DNA of 64,000 bases from DASZTV01 sp035548055 (GTDB lineage: Bacteria > Actinomycetota > Actinomycetes > JAFAQI01): the NCBI GenBank assembly GCA_035548055.1, contig DASZTL010000048.1, forward strand, positions 93,162-157,161, in the 5' to 3' direction. A program made the position numbers and the translations under genes. Below, in pieces: positions 31,605-40,040 of the stretch. Below the pieces are notes generated by a model. That model was not told where the DNA came from. It ran no database searches and saw nothing but the letters and a program-made list of their open reading frames with translations. How positions within the stretch are numbered: the stretch's first letter is position 1; every line of letters starts with the position of its first letter.

Positions 31605-33286
31605 GCTCGGCGAAGAAGGCTGACGCCAACGGCGGACCGGCACCGGTCCGACCGGAGAACCAGGGTGCCGCCGAGAAGGCGACCCGCGGCACGCTGAAGT
31701 ACGTCGACGACAACTTCGGGTCGGCGAACTTCCTCAAGCGCAGCATGGACAAGGTCTTTCCGGACCACTGGTCGTTCATGCTCGGCGAGATCGCCCTCTA
31801 CAGCTTCGTCATCCTGCTGCTGTCGGGCGTGTACCTGACGCTGTTCTTCCACGCCAGCCAGCAGGTCGTCACCTACAACGGCAGCTACCAGCCGCTGCGC
31901 GGCGTACAGATGACCGACGCCTACGCCTCGACGCTGCACATGTCGTTCGACGTGCGCGGCGGACTGCTGATGCGCCAGATCCACCACTGGGCCGCGCTGC
32001 TGTTCGTCACCTCGATCGTCGTCCACATGTTCCGCGTCTTCTTCACCGGAGCGTTCCGCAAGCCGCGCACGATCAACTGGCACATCGGCACGATCCTCAT
32101 GATCCTCGGCATCCTCGAGGGCTTCGCCGGTTACTCGCTGCCCGACGACCTGCTGTCGGGTACCGGTCTGCGGATCGCGTACTCCGTGGCCGAGTCGATC
32201 CCGGTCGTCGGGACGTACGTCTGCTACTTCCTGTTCGGCGGGAACTATCCCGGCCAGGACATCATTCCAAGGCTGTTCATCATTCACGTGCTGCTCGTGC
32301 CGGGCATCCTGCTCGCGCTGATCAGCGCGCACATGATGATCCTCTGGCACCAGAAGCACACCGACTTCCCGGGCCCGGGCAAGACCGAGAACAACGTGAT
32401 CGGGACGAAGTTCTACCCGGGCTTCTTCCTCAAGACCAACGGCTTCCTGTTCATGGTCTTCGGCATGGTCACCGCGCTCGCCGCCTTCGCGCAGATCAAC
32501 CCGGTGTGGCTCTACGGGCCCTACAACGCAGGACAAGTGTCAGCGGGCTCACAGCCCGACTGGTACATCCTGTTCCTCGAGGGCTCGCTGCGCATGATGC
32601 CCAACTGGGAAACCCATATCTGGCACCACACGATCCCGTGGAACATCCTCATCCCGGGTGTGATCATCCCCGGAATCATGTTCAACCTGCTCGCGCTCTA
32701 TCCGAACATCGAGGCGTGGGTCCTGAAGGACAAGGGCTACCACAACCTGCTCGACCGACCGCGCGACGTACCGGTGCGAACCGGGCTCGGCGTGATGTCG
32801 CTGACGTTCTACATGGTCCTCGTGGCCGCGGGTGCGAATGACATCCTCGCCAACACCTTCCACTGGTCGCTGCAGGCGACGACCTGGGTGCTGCGCGTGA
32901 TGCTGATCGTGCTGCCACCGATCGCCTTCAAGGTGACGAAGCGGATCTGTCTCGGGTTGCAGCATCACGACGAAGCGCTGCTGCACCACGGCGTGGAGAC
33001 CGGCATCATCCGTCGGCTGCCGTCCGGCGCGTACGTCGAGATCGAGGAGCCGCTGCCGGCGAAGAAGGCGGAGACGCTGGCCAAGCAGATCGGCTACCAC
33101 GGTCACGACGACCACCACGAGCTGCCAGCCGGCACGAACGGTCACGCGGTCGCCGAGCCGGACAGTCACGGCCAGACGGTCACCCGCCCGGTCAGCGTCG
33201 CGGCGAAGGTTCGCGGCAAGCTCGAGGACTTCTGGGACGAGCCGCGGCAGACCGTTCCGGACACCCAACCGCACCCGGAGGACTAA
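31601..33286 (+). CDS. qcrB: Cytochrome b subunit of the cytochrome bcc complex
   Basis: 561 residues, with eight or more transmembrane helices and the haem-ligating histidines in the second and fourth helices (DVRGGLLMRQIHHWAALLFVTSIVVHMFRVFFTGAFRKPR near residue 120; LFIIHVLLVPGILLALISAHMMILWHQ near 225). The quinol-site motif P-D/E-W-Y is present as QPDWYILFLEGSLR near 318. The final 100 residues form a cytoplasmic tail with a His-rich stretch (YHGHDDHHE), as in other actinobacterial QcrB proteins. It is the last gene of the operon. Confidence 0.95.
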   Translation: MSSAKKADANGGPAPVRPENQGAAEKATRGTLKYVDDNFGSANFLKRSMDKVFPDHWSFMLGEIALYSFVILLLSGVYLTLFFHASQQVVTYNGSYQPLRGVQMTDAYASTLHMSFDVRGGLLMRQIHHWAALLFVTSIVVHMFRVFFTGAFRKPRTINWHIGTILMILGILEGFAGYSLPDDLLSGTGLRIAYSVAESIPVVGTYVCYFLFGGNYPGQDIIPRLFIIHVLLVPGILLALISAHMMILWHQKHTDFPGPGKTENNVIGTKFYPGFFLKTNGFLFMVFGMVTALAAFAQINPVWLYGPYNAGQVSAGSQPDWYILFLEGSLRMMPNWETHIWHHTIPWNILIPGVIIPGIMFNLLALYPNIEAWVLKDKGYHNLLDRPRDVPVRTGLGVMSLTFYMVLVAAGANDILANTFHWSLQATTWVLRVMLIVLPPIAFKVTKRICLGLQHHDEALLHHGVETGIIRRLPSGAYVEIEEPLPAKKAETLAKQIGYHGHDDHHELPAGTNGHAVAEPDSHGQTVTRPVSVAAKVRGKLEDFWDEPRQTVPDTQPHPED

Positions 33287-33363
33287 CGCTGGGACCGTGA
33301 GGGGATCCCCTTCACGCAGGGCACGGTCAGCGACGACTCACGAGGATCAGGCGGACTGTTCGG

Positions 33364-34296
33364 GTGGCTGACGAGAGCACCACCACCGTCGTGGTCGCAG
33401 CGGCGGCCAACCTCGGGATCGCGGTCGCGAAGGGCGTCGCGGGAGCGCTGTCGGGCTCGGCGGCGATGATCTCCGAGTCCGCTCACTCCCTCGCGGACAC
33501 CGCGAACGAGCTGTTGCTGCTCGTCGCGGTGAAGCGCAGCGACCGGCCTGCCGACGAACGCCACCCGTTCGGCTACGGCCGAGAACGTTACTTCTGGACC
33601 TTGCTGGCAGCAGTCGGCATCTGCGTCGGCGGCGGCGTGTTCTCAGTGATGCAAGGCATCAACGAGCTGCGCCAAGCCGGCGACGAGGGCGGCCACTTCA
33701 TCCTGAGCTACGTCATTCTCGGCATCTCGTTCGCGCTCGAGTCGGTGTCGTGGCTGCAGGTGCGCAGCCAGCTGCGCAACGACGCCCGGCGGATGAGCCG
33801 CGGGATGCGCGAGCAGCTCCAGGCGACCTCCGATCCAGCCGTCACGACCGTGTTCCTCGAGGACAGCGCCGCCCTGGTGGGCCTGCTCATCGCCGCCACC
33901 GGAATCGCCCTGCACCAGGCCACCGGCAGCCACATCTGGGACGGCCTCGCGTCGCTCGCGATCGGCCTGCTGCTCGTCGGCGCCGGCGTCTTCCTGGGTC
34001 GGCAGAACCAACGTCTGCTGATCGGCGAGGCGGCCGACCCACGGCTGCGCGAAGCGCTCACGGCGCAGCTCGCGACGTACGAGGAGATCGACTCGGTCGA
34101 CGAGGTCCTCACCAGCATCATCGGCCGGGGCGAGGTTCTGGTCGCGGCGCGGATCGACCTCGACGACACGCTGTCCGCGGCTCAGGTCGAGGCGCTGGCC
34201 CGACGCATCGAGCGCGAGGTCATCGAGGCCCACCCGAGCGTGCGCCACTTCTTCGTCGACGTGACCGCCGACCACCGCTGGCCCACGCAGGACTAG
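33364..34296 (+). CDS. Cation diffusion facilitator family metal transporter
   Basis: A 310-residue CDF protein, normally a proton-coupled exporter of Zn2+, Fe2+ or Mn2+. It has six transmembrane segments and the metal-site sequence SESAHSLADTANELLLLVAV (HxxxD) near residue 40 in helix 2. The partner site in helix 5 has DSAALVGLLIAATGIALHQATG near 170, and there is a cytoplasmic C-terminal domain (ending VRHFFVDVTADHRWP). GTG 33364 is preceded by an 80-bp gap after qcrB. The metal cannot be read from these residues. Confidence 0.88.
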   Translation: MADESTTTVVVAAAANLGIAVAKGVAGALSGSAAMISESAHSLADTANELLLLVAVKRSDRPADERHPFGYGRERYFWTLLAAVGICVGGGVFSVMQGINELRQAGDEGGHFILSYVILGISFALESVSWLQVRSQLRNDARRMSRGMREQLQATSDPAVTTVFLEDSAALVGLLIAATGIALHQATGSHIWDGLASLAIGLLLVGAGVFLGRQNQRLLIGEAADPRLREALTAQLATYEEIDSVDEVLTSIIGRGEVLVAARIDLDDTLSAAQVEALARRIEREVIEAHPSVRHFFVDVTADHRWPTQD

Positions 34297-34378
34297 AGCG
34301 CGCTGCAACACCGGCACGGCGACTCCGCCGACGGACCTCCGCGGCCGGCACAGCCGCACGCTACGGGATGATGCTGCG

Positions 34379-35173
34379 GTGAGTGACACTCTTGCCGACT
34401 TCACACGCGAGCCGTTCACCGCCGACGGGAAGACCAAGGACATCTACCGGCTCGGCTCCGGACCGGCGGTGATCGTGATGTCGGAGATCCCGGGCATCAC
34501 CCCGAAGGTGGCCGGCTTCGCGCGCAAGGTCGCCGAGCGAGGCTGTACGGCGGTGATGCCGCACCTGTTCGGCCAGCCGGGCCGGGACATGAGTGCCGGT
34601 TACGCCATCGGATCGCTCGCGCGGGTCTGCATCTCCAGCGAGTTCACGAAGCTGGCAACGAAACAGTCGGGCAAGATCACGACCTGGCTGCAGGCTCTCG
34701 CGCGCGCCGAGCACGAGCGCTGCGGTGGACCCGGTGTCGGCGCGGTCGGCATGTGCTTCACCGGTGGGTTCGCGCTCGGGATGATGGTCGACGCCCCGGT
34801 CGTCGCGCCGGTGCTGAGCCAGCCGTCGGTGCCGTTCCCTCTCGGCGCCCGCCGCAAGTCCGACCTCGGCATCTCCGACGCCGAGCTCGCCACCGTGAAG
34901 CAGAAGGTGGCCGACGGCGGTTGTGTCCTCGGGCTGCGCTTCACGGGCGATCCGATGGCCCCCGGTGACCGGTTCGCGACGCTGCGTCGCGAGCTGGGTG
35001 ACGGCTTCATCGGCGTCGAGCTCGACTCCGCGCCCGGCAACCCGTACGGCCACCCCAAGGCGGCGCACTCCGTCCTCACCGAACATCTGCGCGACCAGCC
35101 CGGTACGCCGACCCGGGCGGCCCTCGACCAGGTTCTGGACTTCTTCTGTGACCGCCTGGGAGTCGCCGCGTAG
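34379..35173 (+). CDS. Dienelactone hydrolase family protein
   Basis: A 264-residue alpha/beta hydrolase. The nucleophile elbow is GMCFTGG near residue 123, with cysteine in place of serine, as in dienelactone hydrolases. The oxyanion-side Glu segment EIPGITP lies near residue 36 and a candidate His in NPYGHPKAAHSVLTEH near 222. It may open lactone rings or hydrolyse small esters. No aromatic-degradation genes surround it, so the natural substrate is unclear. Confidence 0.85.
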   Translation: MSDTLADFTREPFTADGKTKDIYRLGSGPAVIVMSEIPGITPKVAGFARKVAERGCTAVMPHLFGQPGRDMSAGYAIGSLARVCISSEFTKLATKQSGKITTWLQALARAEHERCGGPGVGAVGMCFTGGFALGMMVDAPVVAPVLSQPSVPFPLGARRKSDLGISDAELATVKQKVADGGCVLGLRFTGDPMAPGDRFATLRRELGDGFIGVELDSAPGNPYGHPKAAHSVLTEHLRDQPGTPTRAALDQVLDFFCDRLGVAA

Positions 35174-35182
35174 CCGCTGCGG

Positions 35183-35479
35183 CTACTGGCTCTCGGCGTA
35201 CGCCGCTCCGACCACGACCGTCCATGGCCGCACGAGCCACTCGGTGACCAGACCGTTGCGGACGTAAGGGTCGGAGTTCGCGAACGCCTCGATGGTCGAC
35301 TGATCGTCCACGTTCCACACCAGGAGCGCCCGGTCCGACGGTTCGGCGAGCGCGCCGGCGAGCACCAGCTCGCCGCGCTCCGATGCGGCTCGGGCGAGCG
35401 CGAGATGGTCACTCCGGAACTCGGCGCGACGCTCCAGATAGTCGTCGACAAGGTGGTACTCGAGGACGAAGAAGGCCAT
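35183..35479 (-). CDS. YciI-like protein
   Basis: A 98-residue ferredoxin-like dimeric-barrel protein beginning MAFFVLEYHLVDDYLERRAEFRSDHLALARAASERGELVLAGALAEPSDRALLVW. The His in RSDHL, the G-A-L segment and the Asp-Pro in SDPYVRNGL are the standard YciI positions. These proteins are enzyme-like but mostly uncharacterised. TATCGT lies six bases before ATG 35479. It is convergent with the dienelactone hydrolase gene. Confidence 0.85.
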   Translation of the reverse strand: MAFFVLEYHLVDDYLERRAEFRSDHLALARAASERGELVLAGALAEPSDRALLVWNVDDQSTIEAFANSDPYVRNGLVTEWLVRPWTVVVGAAYAESQ

Positions 35480-35485
35480 GGCCGA

Positions 35486-35491
35486 ACGATA
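35486..35491 (-). promoter_or_regulatory. Leaderless -10 element of the yciI-like gene
   Basis: Minus-strand TATCGT precedes ATG 35479 by six bases. Confidence 0.45.
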
Positions 35492-35504
35492 GCCGGGCCG
35501 GTTC

Positions 35505-36029
35505 TCAGCCTGGCCATCGCACGGCGCCGTCCGGGCCGAGCCGGGCGCCTGCCGCCGGCTCGTGCGCCATGAGGCGGCCGTCCGGCATCACATGCTGGAC
35601 CGTTGCCTGGTGGGCGAGCACTGCCACGTCAGCGATCAGCCGGCGATGGCAGCGCCACCACAGGTACTCGCTGCACATGACCGCCACCGGCTCATCCCGG
35701 GCCGCCACCAAGACGGACTGCAGCGCCGCGGTGAACTCCGACGTACGGGTGTGCGCGGCGTAGGCCGCGAACTGCGCGACCTGCCACCACGAGTCAGCCA
35801 CCGGCTCGCCCGCCGGCAGGCGTCGGCGCCCGCCGAGCCGTTCCTCCCACCGGTAGTCGATCTGCAGCTCCGGCAGCCAGCCGGCCAACGCGTCGCGGGT
35901 GACATCCGGGTGCGCCCGGCTGCCTGGATACCGACGCACATCGACGAGCCGCCGTACGCCGGCCCGGACCAGCCGCCCGCTCAGCTGGTCACGCGCATCC
36001 TGACCGTGACCGATGGTAAGCAGGGACAT
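35505..36029 (-). CDS. DUF488 family protein
   Basis: 174 residues from ATG 36029, which has ggaagga three bases upstream. It begins LLTIGHGQDARDQLSGRLVRAGVRRLVDVRRYPGSRAHP, the hallmark of DUF488 (S/T-I-G-H-x and D-V-R-x-x-P-x-S). Further on is VAVMCSEYLWWRCHRRLIAD, where CSE and CHR are the conserved cysteine motifs. The family is widespread with no established biochemical function. The longer frame to 36146 runs into an intergenic repeat and is not used. Confidence 0.85.
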   Translation of the reverse strand: MSLLTIGHGQDARDQLSGRLVRAGVRRLVDVRRYPGSRAHPDVTRDALAGWLPELQIDYRWEERLGGRRRLPAGEPVADSWWQVAQFAAYAAHTRTSEFTAALQSVLVAARDEPVAVMCSEYLWWRCHRRLIADVAVLAHQATVQHVMPDGRLMAHEPAAGARLGPDGAVRWPG

Positions 36030-36098
36030 GCTTCCTTCCGATTGGCAACGGCCGCGAGCCACCCAGGCGATGCCCGTCGGGCCACCGATTCGGGCTGG

Positions 36099-36165
36099 GC
36101 AATGGGCCATTGCCCATGCGATTCGGCGGCAAACCGCGCGAATCACCGATGCAATGGCCCATCGC
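36099..36165. repeat. Intergenic hairpin repeat, family B (GCAATGNNNCATTGC), copy 1
   Basis: GCAATGGGCCATTGC (36099-36113) and GCAATGGCCCATCGC (36151-36165) face each other across a loop that itself contains GCGATTCGG and CGCGCGAATC. The two arms are complementary with one mismatch, and each is also a short palindrome. It lies between arfB and the DUF488 gene. Confidence 0.8.
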
Positions 36166-36174
36166 TTGACGTTC

Positions 36175-36609
36175 TCAGTCGTCGGATCCCGGTCGGCGGC
36201 GCATGACCTTGGTTGAGCCCCGCTGCTTCTTGGACTCCAGGCGGCGCTCCTTGGCCGCCTTCGTCGGCCTGGTGGCTCGTCGCGGCGCCGGCGGCGGCGC
36301 CACGGCCTCGCGCAACAGCTCCGCCAGCCGGTCCATCGCGGCCTCGCGGTTGCGCAGCTGCGACCGCTCGGTCTGCGAGCTCACCGTGATCACGCCGTCC
36401 ACCAGCCGGCCGCTGAGCCGCTCCAGGGCCCGCGACCGGTACGTCGACCCCAGTGTCGGCGAGCCGACGACATCGAAGGACAGCTCGGCCCGTGAGTCGG
36501 CGGTGTTGACCGACTGCCCGCCCGGCCCGGACGAGCGAGAGAACCGCCACTGCAGCTCAGCGGCCGGGATCGTCAGGCGTGCGGTCACCCGCAGATCCCC
36601 GGTCACCAC
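36175..36609 (-). CDS. arfB: Alternative ribosome-rescue factor ArfB (peptidyl-tRNA hydrolase)
   Basis: A 144-residue class I release-factor-like protein with no stop-codon recognition domain. The GGQ motif occurs in SSGPGGQSVNTADSRAEL near residue 32, as required for ester-bond hydrolysis. The C-terminal 35 residues are highly basic (RRATRPTKAAKERRLESKKQRGSTKVMRRR), the tail that enters the empty mRNA channel in ArfB/YaeJ/ICT1. It therefore rescues ribosomes stalled on truncated mRNA. GTG 36609 or GTG 36606 follows a ggagga. Confidence 0.92.
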   Translation of the reverse strand: MVTGDLRVTARLTIPAAELQWRFSRSSGPGGQSVNTADSRAELSFDVVGSPTLGSTYRSRALERLSGRLVDGVITVSSQTERSQLRNREAAMDRLAELLREAVAPPPAPRRATRPTKAAKERRLESKKQRGSTKVMRRRPGSDD

Positions 36610-36847
36610 CCCATCCTCCCCGCGCCAGCCCCGGTGATCATGGCGTTTTGGTCACCGACACCGGCGTGTTGTGCCTCAAACGCCATGATCACGCGGGACT
36701 TGGCGGCCATTACGCCGTACGGAGGAACGTCGCAATTTTGGTCGAGAAACGTTGCGCCTGAACGGCTGCATGGCTCAAGTGTGGGAGGATTCTGGTCGAA
36801 TCACAGCCTTGTCATTCACGAACGACAACCCACCGCCGGGGGCCAAC
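36610..36847. other. Intergenic region between arfB and a small gene
   Basis: It holds the family C inverted repeat (36634-36692). The rest shows no gene; a short candidate frame here fades before the conserved start at 36848. Confidence 0.4.
36634..36692. repeat. Inverted repeat, family C (GTGATCATG core), copy 1
   Basis: GTGATCATGGCGTTT (36634-36648) is exactly complementary to 36678-36692, separated by a 29-nt loop. The same GTGATCATG core occurs in the repeat at 56881-56952. Confidence 0.85.
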
Positions 36848-37033
36848 ATGACGTCTTCCCCAGTCATGCGGTGGCTGGCTGAGGGCCTGCCGCTCACCTT
36901 GCTCTGCGACCTTGCCAGCACGGGCGCGCCGGACTCGGCCGCGATCAACATGCGGGAGCGCCCGAGCGGCGACCCGGTCTGGACCGACGCGGCAGAGGCA
37001 CGGACGGCCTGGCGGCAAGCCGCCTCGGAGTAG
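36848..37033 (+). CDS. Small conserved hypothetical protein (61 aa)
   Basis: The frame from ATG 36848 begins MTSSPVMRWLAEGLPLTLLCDLASTGAPDSAAINMRERP. The MRWLAEGLPLTLLCDL segment is a pattern I associate with small orphan proteins of many actinobacteria near the cta genes. It contains one amphipathic/hydrophobic helix (about residues 5-21) and a charged tail. It is convergent with ctaF, with eight bases between their stops. The role is unknown. Confidence 0.65.
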   Translation: MTSSPVMRWLAEGLPLTLLCDLASTGAPDSAAINMRERPSGDPVWTDAAEARTAWRQAASE

Positions 37034-37040
37034 CCGAGCG

Positions 37041-37430
37041 TCAGGCTTCGTCCGAGTAGTACTCGAACAGCATCGAGCCGACAGCCGGTACGGCGAACGC
37101 CGCGCCCAGGAAGACCATCCACCAGCCGAACACCACGCCCGCGAAGATCACCGCGGCCGCGCCGGCGCACCACAGCGGCGCCCAGCTGTAGGGGCTGAAG
37201 AAGCCCATCTCCCCCGCGCCGTCGGCGATCTCGGCATCGTCGAGGTCTTCCCATCGCGGGTCGATCCGACGACCCGTCATGAACATGTACGACGCGACGA
37301 GGGTGCCCAGGCAGACTCCGAGCGCCATCGCCGTCGTACCTGCCGGGTCGTGCGACGTGAGCCAGTACACGATGTCCGCGCCGAGCAGGAAGACCGCGAT
37401 GAACGCGAAGAGCCAGCCTTCGACTCTCAT
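37041..37430 (-). CDS. ctaF: Cytochrome c oxidase subunit IV (actinobacterial CtaF)
   Basis: A 129-residue membrane protein with four hydrophobic helices: two at the N-terminus (WLFAFIAVFLLGADIVYWL; TTAMALGVCLGTLVASYMFM) and two at the C-terminus (PLWCAGAAAVIFAGVVFGWWM; LGAAFAVPAVGSMLFEY). The cytoplasmic GRRIDPRWEDLDDAEIADGAGEMGFFSPYSWAPL segment between them is the actinobacterial subunit IV signature. ATG 37430 overlaps the ctaD stop as ATGA, so it completes the ctaCDF operon. Confidence 0.92.
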   Translation of the reverse strand: MRVEGWLFAFIAVFLLGADIVYWLTSHDPAGTTAMALGVCLGTLVASYMFMTGRRIDPRWEDLDDAEIADGAGEMGFFSPYSWAPLWCAGAAAVIFAGVVFGWWMVFLGAAFAVPAVGSMLFEYYSDEA

Positions 37431-39118
37431 GAGGAAGCTCCTGACTCCACCGGTGTCGAGTGTTGGTCGGCGATGCCGGCGAGATGCGGGTAGTGCAGGT
37501 CGAAGGCCGGCCGCTCGGAGCGGATCCGGGGCACTGAGGTGAAGTTGTGCCGCGGCGGCGGGCAGGACGTCGCCCACTCCAGCGAGTTGCCGTAACCCCA
37601 CGGGTCATCACCGATGACGCGCTCGTTCTTGCCGACCCACGACCGCCACGCGTTGTACATGAACGGCAGCATCGACAGGCCGAGGATGTAGGCGCCGATC
37701 GTCGACACGGTGTTCAGCGTCGTCCAGCCGTCTGTCGGCAGGTAGTCGGCGTACCGACGTGGCATGCCTTCCACGCCCAACCAGTGCTGCACGAGGAAGG
37801 TCGTGTGGAAGCCGACGAACAGCGTCCAGAAGTGGATCTTTCCGAGCCGCTCGTCGAGCATCGTGCCGGTCATCTTCGGCCACCAGTAGTAGAAGCCGGA
37901 GAACATCGCGAACACGACGGTGCCGAACAGCACGTAGTGGAAGTGCGCGACGACGAAGTAGGAGTCGGACACGTGGAAGTCGATCGGCGGTGACGCCAGC
38001 AGCACGCCGGTGAGACCACCCAGCAAGAACGTGATCAGGAAGCCGATCGAGAACAGCATGGCGGTGTCGAAGGAGATCGCGCCACGCCACATCGTGCCGA
38101 TCCAGTTGAAGAACTTCACCCCTGTCGGTACGGCGATGAGGAAGCTCAGCAGCGAGAAGAACGGCAGCAGCACGGCACCGGTCGCGAACATGTGGTGCGC
38201 CCACACCGTGATCGACAGACCGGAGATCGACATCGTCGCGAAAACCAGGCCCTTGTACCCGAACAGCGGCTTGCGACTGAAGACCGGGATGACTTCGGAG
38301 ACGATGCCGAAGAACGGCAACGCGACGATGTAGACCTCGGGATGCCCGAAGAACCAGAACAGGTGTTGCCACAGCACGGCACCACCGTTGTTCGGGTCGA
38401 AGACGTGGGCGCCGAACTTGCGGTCCGCCTCGAGTGCGAACAGCGCCGCGGCGAGCACCGGGAAGGCAACCAGCACGAGGATCGACGTGAACAGGATGTT
38501 CCACGTGAAGATCGGCATCCGGAACATCGTCATGCCGGGCGCGCGCAGACAGATGATCGTCGTGATGAAGTTGACGCCACCGAGGATGGTCCCGAAGCCG
38601 GACAGCGTCAGACCCATGATCCAGAGGTCCGCACCGGCTCCCGGGGAGTGGATCGCGTCCGACAGCGGCGTGTAGGCGAACCAACCGAAGTCCGCGGCCC
38701 CGTTGGGCGTGAGGAAGCCCGACAGTGCGATCAGGCCACCGAACAGGAACAGCCAGTAGCTGAACATGTTCAGCCGCGGGAACGCGACGTCAGGCGCGCC
38801 GATCTGAAGTGGCATCACAACGTTGGCAAAGCCGACGAACAACGGCGTCGCGAAGAACAGCAGCATGATCGTGCCGTGCATCGTGAACATCTGGTTGAAC
38901 GTCTCTGGACTCAGGAACTGGTCCCCGGGCCGAGCGAGCTCGGTACGCATGAGCTCGGCCATGATGCCGCCGATGAGGAAGAACGCGAACGAGGTGATCA
39001 GGTACATCAGCCCGATCACCTTGTGGTCGGTGCTGGTGATCCACCGCACGACACGGCTGCCCGGTACGACGTTGACCCGCTGAGGCCGTACCTTGCGGAC
39101 CGGCTCGACAACCGTCAC
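37427..39118 (-). CDS. ctaD: Cytochrome c oxidase subunit I
   Basis: A 563-residue haem-copper oxidase subunit with twelve transmembrane segments. Key residues are visible: the low-spin haem ligand region FTMHGTIMLLFFATPLFVGFAN near residue 85, HPEVYIVALPFFGIVSE near 265 (CuB His and the cross-linked Tyr), and the tandem histidines of VWAHHMFATG near 315. VAHFHYVLFGTVVFAMFSGFYYWWPK near 405 holds haem ligands. GTG 39118 overlaps the ctaC stop (GTGA). It reduces oxygen to water and pumps protons. Confidence 0.97.
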   Translation of the reverse strand: MTVVEPVRKVRPQRVNVVPGSRVVRWITSTDHKVIGLMYLITSFAFFLIGGIMAELMRTELARPGDQFLSPETFNQMFTMHGTIMLLFFATPLFVGFANVVMPLQIGAPDVAFPRLNMFSYWLFLFGGLIALSGFLTPNGAADFGWFAYTPLSDAIHSPGAGADLWIMGLTLSGFGTILGGVNFITTIICLRAPGMTMFRMPIFTWNILFTSILVLVAFPVLAAALFALEADRKFGAHVFDPNNGGAVLWQHLFWFFGHPEVYIVALPFFGIVSEVIPVFSRKPLFGYKGLVFATMSISGLSITVWAHHMFATGAVLLPFFSLLSFLIAVPTGVKFFNWIGTMWRGAISFDTAMLFSIGFLITFLLGGLTGVLLASPPIDFHVSDSYFVVAHFHYVLFGTVVFAMFSGFYYWWPKMTGTMLDERLGKIHFWTLFVGFHTTFLVQHWLGVEGMPRRYADYLPTDGWTTLNTVSTIGAYILGLSMLPFMYNAWRSWVGKNERVIGDDPWGYGNSLEWATSCPPPRHNFTSVPRIRSERPAFDLHYPHLAGIADQHSTPVESGASS

Positions 39119-39945
39119 GAGAGGTAGCCTCCTCGGACCTTCGGACCGGTCTTCGGACCGGTGTAGATCGAGTACTGGTCGTTGGACCCGTTCGCGGCGT
39201 CGGTCTTCGCCGTCGCCAGCCAGGCCTCGTAGTCGGCCTCCGGAACGGCCCGGACCGTGAACAACATCCGGTCGTGGTCTACCCCGCAGTACTCCGCGCA
39301 CTTGCCGGCGAAGACTCCGGTGGAGGTGACCGTCACCTCGAACTGGTTCGGATGGCCGGGGATCACGTCACGCTTGAACAGGAACGGCACCACCCAGAAC
39401 GAGTGGATGACGTCCGGCGAGGTCAGATAGAAGTGGATCGGCCGGTCGACCGGCACCACCATCTCCGGCGGCTGCCCCGGGCGGCCCGTGACCGACAGGC
39501 CGTCCTCGAGGTAGTTGAACTGCCAGGACCACTGGAACCCGACGACGCCGACCTGCAGGGTGTTGGGCGTGTCCGTGATCTTGTCCTCGGCGCTCTCACC
39601 GATCGCGGTGAAATAGAACAAAACGGACACGACCACGACCGGGATGAAGGTGTAGAGCACCTCGATCGGCAGGTTGTAGCGAACCTGGCGCGGCATCTGG
39701 TCGTCGGAGCGGCGGCGGAACAGGATCGCGGCGCCGATGATCAACACGAGCACGAGCCCGCCGACGATCAGCGAGGCGACGAGTGCGCCCTGCCACAGGT
39801 GCAGTGCGTCGCGGCCCTGCTTGGTGACCGGCTCCGGCCAGCCGCCGCGCTCCCACTTTGCGGCCTTGCCGGTACAGCCGCTCGCCAGCAGCACCACAGC
39901 GGGAATGGCGGCGATCCGGGCGATGCGGGCGGAGCGTCGGAGCAC
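39115..39945 (-). CDS. ctaC: Cytochrome c oxidase subunit II, lipoprotein
   Basis: 276 residues. The N-terminus is a lipoprotein signal ending LLASGC (Cys24). Two transmembrane helices follow (about 51-75 and 95-115). The periplasmic cupredoxin domain has SPDVIHSFWVVP near 176 and the CuA-binding set CAEYCGVDHDRM near 216. It accepts electrons from QcrC. TAAGTT six bases upstream of GTG 39945 suggests leaderless transcription of ctaCDF. Confidence 0.96.
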   Translation of the reverse strand: MLRRSARIARIAAIPAVVLLASGCTGKAAKWERGGWPEPVTKQGRDALHLWQGALVASLIVGGLVLVLIIGAAILFRRRSDDQMPRQVRYNLPIEVLYTFIPVVVVSVLFYFTAIGESAEDKITDTPNTLQVGVVGFQWSWQFNYLEDGLSVTGRPGQPPEMVVPVDRPIHFYLTSPDVIHSFWVVPFLFKRDVIPGHPNQFEVTVTSTGVFAGKCAEYCGVDHDRMLFTVRAVPEADYEAWLATAKTDAANGSNDQYSIYTGPKTGPKVRGGYLS

Positions 39946-39951
39946 GCGTAA

Positions 39952-39957
39952 AACTTA
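39952..39957 (-). promoter_or_regulatory. Leaderless -10 element of the ctaCDF operon
   Basis: Minus-strand TAAGTT precedes GTG 39945 by six bases. Confidence 0.5.
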
Positions 39958-40040
39958 ACGCAGCGGGTTCGCGTGGTTACGCGCAGGGGCGGCGTGTCCG
40001 CAAACTGGTCCGGCCGGACGCCCGAGCGTCCCCGCACCGG

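Noticed and set aside
33292..33312. Hairpin gtgagggg-atc-ccccttcac region after qcrB
   Set aside because: It is a modest stem with a G-T pair and no T-tract; the evidence is too weak to call a terminator.
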